This document shows, in pieces, positions 1 to 5,135 of a stretch of DNA of 5,135 nt; the first letter of the stretch is position 1, and each line of letters opens with the position of its first letter. A model generated the notes under the pieces. The model was given only the letters and a program-made list of their open reading frames with translations. It ran no database searches and was not told the origin of the DNA. Source of the stretch: Synechococcus sp. GFB01 (GTDB taxonomy: Bacteria; Cyanobacteriota; Cyanobacteriia; PCC-6307; Cyanobiaceae); contig NZ_LFEK01000054.1 of assembly GCF_001039265.1 (NCBI RefSeq), forward strand, positions 7,227 to 12,361, in the 5' to 3' direction. Position numbers and translations under genes: made by a program.

Positions 1-577
1 GGCGGCCCAGGGAGCCGGCCGGGTGATTGATGGCGAAGTCTTGCGGGGAGATGCCGGCCCGCTCCATCCAGACCGCCGCGAGCGCGTCGCCGATCGCCAT
101 CGCCACAGCGGTGCTGGCGGTGGGGGCCAGGTTGAGTGGACACACCTCCCGGTCCACCGAGCCGTCGAGCGCGACATCGCAGCCCAGAGCAAGGCTGGAG
201 CCGATCCGCCCCACCAGGGCGATGCGGGAGGTGCCGCGGCGCCTGAGGTGGGGCAGGATCGCCAGAAGCTCCTCGGTCTCACCGCTGTTGGAGAGCAGCA
301 GCGCCACGTCGTCGGCCGCGACGATGCCCAGATCACCGTGCAGGGCATCCACTGGGTTGAGGAAGACCGCTGTGAGGCCGATGGAGGAGAAGGTGGCGGC
401 GATCTTGCGGGCCACGATGCCGCTCTTGCCAACCCCGCTCACCACCAGCTTGGCGCGCCGGGCGCGGCAGCCCTCGAGCAGCTGCAGAGTCGCCTCCACC
501 TGATCGGCGTCGAGGCGTTGCGCGGCGGCGGCGATGGCGGCGGCCTCCTCCTGCAGGCAGCGGGTGAGGGCAGACAC
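1..577 (-). CDS. kdsD: KpsF/GutQ-family arabinose-5-phosphate isomerase, SIS domain (3' end cut by window edge)
   Basis: This gene encodes a sugar-phosphate isomerase expected to interconvert ribulose 5-phosphate and arabinose 5-phosphate in the cytoplasm, the first step towards Kdo-type sugars. About 192 residues are present, against roughly 320-330 in the full family. The N-terminal helix and the whole SIS domain are here; the C-terminal CBS pair lies beyond the window. Numbering from the GTG at 577, visible motifs are GVGKSG (48-53, Lys51), HGDLG (His80), SNSGETEE (96-103, Glu103) and FAINHPAGSLGR (His185). These four residues align at a constant offset of 8 with Lys59, His88, Glu111 and His193, recalled as catalytic in E. 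coli KdsD, so the enzyme looks intact. No ATG is in frame near the expected start, so GTG at 575-577 is a provisional choice without a visible Shine-Dalgarno. It lies 83 bases after the selD stop on the same strand, so co-transcription is likely. The alternative name kpsF or gutQ is possible, since the paralogues cannot be told apart here. Confidence 0.9.
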   Translation of the reverse strand, partial: MSALTRCLQEEAAAIAAAAQRLDADQVEATLQLLEGCRARRAKLVVSGVGKSGIVARKIAATFSSIGLTAVFLNPVDALHGDLGIVAADDVALLLSNSGETEELLAILPHLRRRGTSRIALVGRIGSSLALGCDVALDGSVDREVCPLNLAPTASTAVAMAIGDALAAVWMERAGISPQDFAINHPAGSLGR

Positions 578-660
578 GACGTTGGGCGGACTGGCGGCAT
601 TCTCCCAGTCGCATCTCCCCGCGCCGTGGGGCTCCAGCCTGGCCTCCTGCCGGGATCCGC
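578..660. other. Spacer between selD and kdsD
   Basis: This 83-base stretch has no convincing gene. On the minus strand it contains AGGAGG (643-648), a good ribosome-binding sequence, but no ATG, GTG or TTG sits 5-12 bases after it in the isomerase frame. Two ATGs (612-614 and 598-600) lie further on, each out of frame with the isomerase. Short potential stems (649-653 with 665-669; 617-620 with 628-631) have no U-tract, so no terminator is supported and read-through into kdsD is expected. Confidence 0.5.
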
Positions 661-2734
661 TCAGCCGGCGATCACCCGCCCGATCAGCGCCGCCCGGTTG
701 AAGCCGGCCGCCCGCAGGGCCGCCAGTGCCAGGGGAGCCTGTTCCGCTGGCAGGGCGGCCAGCAGGGGGCCGCAGGTCTGCGGGTCGATCCACAGTTGCT
801 GCTGAGCTGCGGTGGGCTCGGCGGTGCACCGCACCGGGCCCTCCAGCAGCGCCAGGCGCCGGCGTTGGCGGGGGCCAGGCTGCTGGCGTGGTCCTGCTGC
901 AGCAGCTGCAGGGCTCCCGGCAGTGCTGGGATGGCTCCAGGCTCGAGGGCGATGCGGGTGCCCGGAGGGCTGCTCGCCAGCATCTCGCCGAGGTGGCCCA
1001 GCAGCCCGAAGCCGGTGATGTCGGTGCAGGCCTGGCAGCCGTGCATCCGCAGCAGGGGCACCAGGGAGGCCGGGCTCTGCTGCATCCGGGTCAGGGCCGT
1101 ATCCAGCCAGTCGGCCCGGGCCGCTCCGCTCATGGCGGCGGCAAACAGCACCCCGGATCCGAGGGCCTCACTCAGCAGCAAGGCCTGGCCGGCCACCAGC
1201 GGGCCCTTCGGCCACAGGTGTGCCTCGGCCACCCGACCGGTCACGCTCAGAGCCAGGCTCAGGCCGGCACCGTCGCGACCTCGAGGGTGTGGCCCCCGGC
1301 CAGCCGCGCCCCCAGCGGATCGAGCACCGAGCGGATGCCGGCCAGGGTCTGGCTGAGCAGGTCGCGCTGCTCAGTGGTGTCAGTTTCGGGCAGTGTCACC
1401 AGGGCCTGCACGCTCTCCACCGCCGCGCCGCAGGCCCAGAGATCACCGCAGGCATGCAGGGTTGTGAGGCGGGCATTGAGCCAGGGATCGTCGACCAGGG
1501 CGGGGAACCCATCCACGCTCTGCAGCAGCAGTGCCCCGCCGGCGCAGCGACCGATCACGCTGGCGTCTTCGGCCGGTCCGATCAGGCCCTGCTCCGCCAG
1601 CGCGGCTGCCAGGGGAGCGGCGGCGAGCTTGGCGCCGCAGCCGCGGCAGGCCATCGGCGCCTGGGTTTGCATCGCTCGGCGGGTGCCTCCCAGCCGTTCC
1701 ATGAAGCGCCGGTCGATCCGGTCCTTCCAGCGCCACAGCCAGCGGCTGGGGCCGAGCGCCCACGGGCCCCACAGCGCCACGGCCCGCGGCTGGCCGGCAC
1801 CGCCAACACCGAGCAACTGCAGGGCCCGCTGCTGGGGACGCCAGCGCCGCAGCGGCCGGCCCCTCAGACCACGCTCCAGGTTGGCGGCCAGGATCGCCGC
1901 GGCCCGCACGGCCCACACCCCCGATGGAGGCCGCTGCGCGCTGCGGATCACGCCGCAGTCGCCGCTGGCGAAGATGCGCTCAGAGCCTTCCACCCTCAGA
2001 GAGGCCTCTGTGAGGATCCGTCCAGTGGCATCGCAGGGCAGGCCCGCCGCCGCCAGCCAGGGCGGACCGTGGCTGCCAGTGCAGGCCAGATCCGCCGGGG
2101 CTCCATCGGTCTCAGGGTCGATCTGCCGCCGCATCGCGACGCCGGCCTGGCGGAGCAGGGCTTCACCGCGCCGATTGGCGGCGGGCGATCCCAGCCGGAG
2201 CCCCTGGCTCCGCAGCAGCAGCGTGGCCTGAAGACCGCGGGCCCGCAGGGCCAGCGCCAGCTCCACGGCCGCTGCGCCGCCGCCACGGATCGTGAGGCTT
2301 GAGCCAGCCTCCAGGCCAGCCGCCCAGGCCAGGAAAGGCTCCAGAGGTTTCACGCCGCGCTCACCGGGTGGCGGTTTGCTTACGGCACCCACATCCAGGC
2401 TGAGCCAGTCCCAGGCCAGCGGCGGTCGGTCCAGCAGCAGCAGCTGCCGTTGCTCCGGTTCGATTCCCCTGACCTCGGCGGCGATGAAGCGCACATCCGC
2501 CGCTGCGCAGAGCTGGCGCAGATCGATCGCCGCCTGCTCGGGGCTGTAGAGCCCCGCCACCACCCCCGGGACCATTCCGGAATACACGCTGCTGCCGCTG
2601 CGGCTGACCAGAGTGATCCGGGCCCGTGGGCGCAGCCGGGGCCGCATCGCCCAGCGACGCAGGAGCAGAGCATGGCTGTGACCGCCCCCCGCCAGCAGCA
2701 GATGAGGTCTGGCCGCCCCGGCGTCAGCCGCCAT
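661..2734 (-). CDS. selD: FAD-dependent pyridine nucleotide-disulfide oxidoreductase fused to selenide, water dikinase SelD; two apparent one-base deletions
   Basis: The C-terminal half is SelD, which makes selenophosphate from selenide and ATP. The N-terminal half is the FAD-dependent oxidoreductase found fused to SelD in cyanobacteria and others. Starting at ATG 2732-2734, residues 1-350 carry an FAD-binding GGGHSH (16-21), YSGMVPG (51-57), a second dinucleotide motif IRGGGAAAVE (149-158) and the FAD-contact ASGDCG (256-261). A KDRIDRRFM linker (337-345) follows. SelD begins near 361 with ACRGCGAK; Cys366 and Lys369 match the E. coli Cys17/Lys20 spacing, so this is a cysteine form, not a selenocysteine form. 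EDASVI, SVDGFPALVDDPW and GGHTLE follow. The frame then breaks at 1279/1280 and again at 861/862. Adding one base at each gives GGHTLEGRDGAG and APANARRLALLEG and a continuous protein of 691 residues ending at TGA 661-663. As printed, translation stops at TGA 1259-1261, inside SelD. The start overlaps the galE end by 11 bases, which suggests translational coupling. The likely use of selenophosphate is 2-selenouridine in tRNA (SelU/MnmH), but that partner is not in view. Confidence 0.9.
861..862 (-). other. Apparent one-base deletion in the SelD coding frame (second)
   Basis: On the coding strand the sequence reads GCCAACGCCGGCGCCTGG. The printed frame changes here from family-like LAPANA to unlikely GAWRCWRARC. 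Adding one C, so that CC at 861-862 becomes CCC, gives LAPANARRLALLEGPV. The rest of SelD then reads cleanly to IGRVIAG and the TGA at 661-663. Confidence 0.85.
1279..1280 (-). other. Apparent one-base deletion in the SelD coding frame (first)
   Basis: On the coding strand the sequence reads CTCGAGGTCGCGAC. As printed, Glu is followed by VATVPA and a stop at 1259. Lengthening the GG run at 1279-1280 to GGG gives Leu-Glu-Gly-Arg-Asp-Gly-Ala-Gly and then LSLALSVTGRV, the normal continuation of SelD after its GGH motif. The new frame then stays open and family-like for more than 400 bases. Confidence 0.85.
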
Positions 2735-3767
2735 AGCCAGTGGGATTGGCGTTCTGCCAGGCCCAGCCGTCGCGGCACATCTCGGCCAGACTCCGGCGGG
2801 TGCGCCAGCCCAGCCGCTCGGAGGCCAGGGCTGGATCGGCCACGGTGATCGCAGCATCACCGGGCCGCCGCTCCACGATGGTGTACGGAATCGGCCGGCC
2901 GCAGGTGCTCTCGAAGGCCCGCACCACCTCCAGCACGGAAAGGCCCCGGCCGCTGCCCAGATTCACGGTGAGCAGCTGAGGCGCTTCCTTCATGAGCTTG
3001 TCGAGGGCGGCCTGGTGGCCTTCGGCCAGATCCATCACGTGGATGTAGTCGCGCACACCGCTTCCATCCGGGGTGGGCCAGTCGCCGCCGAACACCTGCA
3101 GCCGCTCGCGTCTGCCCACGGCCACCTGGCTCACGAACGGGAACAGGTTGTTGGGAATGCCACTGGGATCCTCGCCGATGCGACCGCTGGGGTGGGCCCC
3201 CACAGGATTGAAATAGCGCAGCCGGGCGATCCGCCAGCCCTGCTCGCTGGTGGCCAGGTCGGCCAGCAGTTGCTCCACGGCAGCCTTGCTGTGGCCATAG
3301 GGGTTGATCGGCTGGATGGGTGCGGTTTCGCGGATCGGCACCGTCTCGGGCAGTCCATACACCGTGCAGCTGCTGCTGAACACGATCGTGCGGCAGCCGT
3401 GGGCCTGCATGGACGCCAGCAGCTGACGGCTGCCGCTCAGGTTCACATCCCAGTAGCGCAGGGGATCGCGCACGGATTCGCCCACCGCCTTGAGCCCTGC
3501 GAAGTGGATCACGCCTTCGATCGGCTGGTCCGCCGGCGCGGCGGCGAAGGCGCGCTCCAGGTCGGCGGCGTTGCGGATGTCGCCCTCCACCACCGCCAGA
3601 CGACCGCTGGCGCCGGGGCCCGCCAGCTCCGCCACCCGCCGCAGGCTCTCGGGGGAGCTGTTGTCGTAGTTGTCGATCACCACGAGGTGGTGGCCCGCAG
3701 CAAGCAGCACGAGGCAGGTGTGACTGCCGATGAAGCCGGCGCCGCCGGTGATCAGCAGCTGAGCCAT
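2724..3767 (-). CDS. galE: UDP-glucose 4-epimerase
   Basis: This is a cytoplasmic NAD-dependent short-chain dehydrogenase/reductase that interconverts UDP-glucose and UDP-galactose, supplying galactose for surface glycans and, in cyanobacteria, galactolipid-related pools. The 347 residues are close to the 338 of E. coli GalE, and the whole chain reads as family. The NAD-binding GGAGFIGSH is at 8-16, with IDNYDNS at 31-37 (Asp32), GDI at 62-64 and HFAGLKAVGES at 88-98. The catalytic SSSCTVYG is at 131-138, and the YxxxK pair is Tyr157/Lys161 in NPYGHSK. The substrate-side NPVGAHPSG, PNNLFPFV and SGVRDYIHV follow. The ATG at 3765-3767 is supported by AGGAG six bases upstream and by the Rossmann motif starting right after it. 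The TGA at 2724-2726 lies inside the start of the selD fusion gene. It is divergent from ugd, with 53 bases between the two starts. Unlike its two neighbours it shows no frame break. Confidence 0.97.
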   Translation of the reverse strand: MAQLLITGGAGFIGSHTCLVLLAAGHHLVVIDNYDNSSPESLRRVAELAGPGASGRLAVVEGDIRNAADLERAFAAAPADQPIEGVIHFAGLKAVGESVRDPLRYWDVNLSGSRQLLASMQAHGCRTIVFSSSCTVYGLPETVPIRETAPIQPINPYGHSKAAVEQLLADLATSEQGWRIARLRYFNPVGAHPSGRIGEDPSGIPNNLFPFVSQVAVGRRERLQVFGGDWPTPDGSGVRDYIHVMDLAEGHQAALDKLMKEAPQLLTVNLGSGRGLSVLEVVRAFESTCGRPIPYTIVERRPGDAAITVADPALASERLGWRTRRSLAEMCRDGWAWQNANPTGYGG

Positions 3768-3820
3768 GGTTCGCTCCTGGGGGATCTCCGTCTAGTCTCC
3801 ATTGCTGGTGAAACGGCCCT
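3768..3820. promoter_or_regulatory. Divergent galE/ugd intergenic region
   Basis: These 53 bases must carry the initiation signals for ugd and probably for the galE operon, unless promoters lie inside the coding regions. No good -35/-10 pair is visible on either strand. The nearest candidate is the weak TAGTCT at 3793-3798 for ugd, which is not convincing. With both 5' leaders so short, the two promoters would have to overlap or sit back to back, so shared control of UDP-glucose use is plausible but inferred only from geometry. Confidence 0.45.
3774..3778 (-). promoter_or_regulatory. Shine-Dalgarno sequence for galE
   Basis: The coding-strand sequence AGGAG is separated from the galE ATG by the six bases CGAACC. 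It is the only strong ribosome-binding site in the window next to a chosen start, and it fixes the galE start. The neighbouring selD, kdsD and ugd starts have none. Confidence 0.8.
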
Positions 3821-5135
3821 GTGACAACGCCCGAGGGTTTTCAGGTCCAGCGCATCTGCTGCATCGGGGCGGGCTATGTGGGCGGTCCGACCATGGCGGT
3901 GATCGCCGACCGCTGCCCGGATATTCAGGTCACTGTGGTGGACCTCAACGCCGAGCGCATCGCGGCCTGGAACGATCCGGATCTGGGCCAGCTGCCTGTT
4001 TACGAGCCTGGCCTCGATGCGGTGGTGGGTCGCTGCAGGGGACGCAACCTGAACTTCTCCACCGAGGTGGAGGAGGCGATCGCCACGGCCGACATGGTGT
4101 TCATCTCGGTGAACACGCCCACCAAGACGCGCGGGCTGGGGGCCGGTCAGGCGAGTGATCTCAAGTGGGTCGAGGCCAGTGCCCGTACGGTGGCCAGAGC
4201 GGCACGGGGCCACACGATCGTGGTGGAGAAGAGCACCCTGCCGGTGCGGACGGCCGATGTGATCCAGCAGATCCTGGCTGCGGCGCCTACGGAGGGCGGC
4301 CAGAGGAGCTTCGCGGTGCTTTCCAATCCGGAGTTCCTGGCCGAGGGCACAGCCATCCCCGATCTCGAGACGCCCGACCGGGTGCTGATCGGGGGGCAGG
4401 ACAGCGAGGCGATCGAGGCTCTTGCCGCCGTCTACGGCCGCTGGGTGCCCGGCGGGAAGATCCTGCGCACCAACGTATGGAGCAGCGAACTGAGCAAGCT
4501 CACGGCCAACGCCTTCCTGGCCCAGCGCATCACCTCGATCAACGGCATCGCCGCCTTCTGCGAGGCCACCGGGGCCGATGTGCGCGAGGTGGCACGGGCG
4601 ATCGGGGCCGACAGCCGGATCGGTCCCAAGTTTCTCCAGGCTGGGCCCGGTTTCGGCGGCAGCTGCTTCCAGAAGGACATCCTCAACCTTGTCTACCTCT
4701 GCCGTTACTACGGTCTCGAGGAGGTGGCCGCCTACTGGGAGCAGGTGGTGACCCTCAACCACTGGCAGCAGGCGCGCATCAGCCGTCTGGTGGTCACCCG
4801 CCTGTTCGGCACGGTCTCCGGAAAGCGGATCGGCGTGCTCGGCTTCGCCTTCAAGGCCGACACCAACGACACGCGCGAGTCCCCGGCGATCCGGATTTGC
4901 CGGGATCTGCTGGAGGAGGGGGCGTTGCTGCAGATCGTGGATCCCAAGGTGAGCGAGCGGCAGATCGCCCTGGATCTGGGTCGCTCCCAGGGCAGCGGCG
5001 ATGGGCTGGGCGACGGCAGCTGGCGCTTGGTGCCGGACGTGGAGCAGGCGGCCAGCGGCGCGATGCCTGCTGCTGCTTACCGATGGGACCACTTCGCCCG
5101 GATCGACTGGCCGGCGGTGGCGGCGGTGATGCGTC
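3821..5135 (+). CDS. ugd: UDP-glucose 6-dehydrogenase, metazoan-like type (3' end cut by window edge)
   Basis: This enzyme oxidises UDP-glucose to UDP-glucuronate in two NAD-dependent steps in the cytoplasm, feeding acidic surface polysaccharides. About 438 codons are present; the animal enzyme is about 494 residues, so only the end of the C-terminal domain is missing. GTG at 3821-3823 is the only reasonable start: an in-frame TGA sits at 3809-3811, and the NAD motif IGAGYVGGPT (15-24) follows closely. VNTPTKT (97-103), VEKSTLPV (Thr139), LSNPEFLAEGTA (Glu171, Glu175), SSELSKLTANAFLAQR (Lys226, Asn230), FGGSCFQKD (catalytic Cys282, Asp286), LGFAFKADTNDTRESP (340-355) and DPKV (374-377) are all present. 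Lys226, Asn230, Cys282 and Asp286 each sit six above human Lys220, Asn224, Cys276 and Asp280. These blocks resemble animal UGDH more than the short bacterial Ugd. Residues 415-421 are abnormal and best explained by three missing bases. No ribosome-binding site is visible. Confidence 0.95.
   Translation, partial: MTTPEGFQVQRICCIGAGYVGGPTMAVIADRCPDIQVTVVDLNAERIAAWNDPDLGQLPVYEPGLDAVVGRCRGRNLNFSTEVEEAIATADMVFISVNTPTKTRGLGAGQASDLKWVEASARTVARAARGHTIVVEKSTLPVRTADVIQQILAAAPTEGGQRSFAVLSNPEFLAEGTAIPDLETPDRVLIGGQDSEAIEALAAVYGRWVPGGKILRTNVWSSELSKLTANAFLAQRITSINGIAAFCEATGADVREVARAIGADSRIGPKFLQAGPGFGGSCFQKDILNLVYLCRYYGLEEVAAYWEQVVTLNHWQQARISRLVVTRLFGTVSGKRIGVLGFAFKADTNDTRESPAIRICRDLLEEGALLQIVDPKVSERQIALDLGRSQGSGDGLGDGSWRLVPDVEQAASGAMPAAAYRWDHFARIDWPAVAAVMR
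5060..5086 (+). other. Locally scrambled ugd segment, consistent with three missing single bases
   Basis: As printed the codons give GA-MPAAAYR-WDHF. The family has eight residues between GA and W (for example HAVVICTE in the human enzyme) where seven are present. Adding a G after 5062, a C in the CC at 5066-5067 and one base between 5083 and 5084 gives GA-DALLLLT(D/E)-WDHF, which matches the family and keeps the downstream frame. The exact identity of the third base is ambiguous. Confidence 0.75.

Noticed and set aside
617..669. Hairpin terminator between selD and kdsD
   Set aside because: The stems are only four or five pairs, overlap the selD stop in one case, and have no U-tract. Any GC-rich spacer would give similar stems.
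1259..1261. In-frame UGA inside selD as a possible selenocysteine codon
   Set aside because: Family similarity has already moved to another frame 18 bases earlier, another TGA follows four codons later in the UGA frame, and the active-site position is an ordinary Cys codon.
861..1280. Programmed ribosomal frameshifting in selD
   Set aside because: Neither site has a slippery heptamer or a clear downstream structure, two shifts in one gene would be required, and similar one-base losses occur in ugd.
726..2231. A 501-residue open frame on the plus strand opposite selD
   Set aside because: It is rich in Ala, Arg, Pro and Ser, matches no motif and lies entirely antisense to the clear oxidoreductase/SelD coding sequence. 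High GC makes such shadow frames common.
3785..3815. A sigma-70 promoter for ugd or galE
   Set aside because: No hexamer pair with proper spacing is close to consensus on either strand; TAGTCT alone is too weak to call.
3015..3824. A 269-residue open frame on the plus strand opposite galE
   Set aside because: It is antisense to an intact GalE with all catalytic motifs and has no recognisable domain.
3752..5092. A 446-residue open frame on the minus strand opposite ugd
   Set aside because: It is antisense to a coding sequence with all ugd motifs, and its composition (His, Ala, Arg, Gly, Leu) is that of a shadow frame.

Overview
The window holds four protein-coding genes and almost no spacer. 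It is very GC-rich (estimated by eye at two thirds or more; not counted). Three genes are on the minus strand: galE, then a FAD-oxidoreductase/SelD fusion, then the start of a KpsF/KdsD sugar-phosphate isomerase that runs off the left edge. The fourth, ugd, is on the plus strand, divergent from galE, and runs off the right edge. The SelD fusion architecture, the metazoan-like UDP-glucose dehydrogenase and the high GC together suggest a picocyanobacterium of the Cyanobium / Synechococcus type. This is an inference from gene content; the window contains no rRNA or other marker that would settle it.

Layout from left to right. Positions 1-577 (minus) encode the SIS domain of an arabinose-5-phosphate isomerase and lack the C-terminal CBS part. 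Positions 578-660 are a short spacer. Positions 661-2734 (minus) encode the two-domain protein: an N-terminal pyridine-nucleotide-disulfide-type FAD oxidoreductase and a C-terminal selenide, water dikinase. Positions 2724-3767 (minus) encode UDP-glucose 4-epimerase, which overlaps the fusion gene by 11 bases. Positions 3768-3820 are the only divergent intergenic space. Positions 3821-5135 (plus) encode UDP-glucose 6-dehydrogenase without its last part.

GalE and Ugd both act on UDP-glucose, making UDP-galactose and UDP-glucuronate. KpsF/KdsD makes arabinose 5-phosphate, the precursor of Kdo-type sugars. The neighbourhood therefore looks like a surface-polysaccharide precursor locus with a selenium-activation gene inside the same apparent operon.

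The main observation is a pattern of apparent one-base deletions. The SelD domain is read in three successive frames and is restored exactly by adding one base at 1279/1280 and one at 861/862. Near the right edge of ugd, seven residues fail to match the family, and adding three single bases between about 5060 and 5086 restores the conserved stretch and the frame. Most of these sites are places where a short G or C run appears one base short. Base-omission errors in the sequence or assembly are the simplest explanation. Real inactivation of selD cannot be excluded from the sequence alone. I found no mobile element, CRISPR array, RNA gene or convincing novel system.
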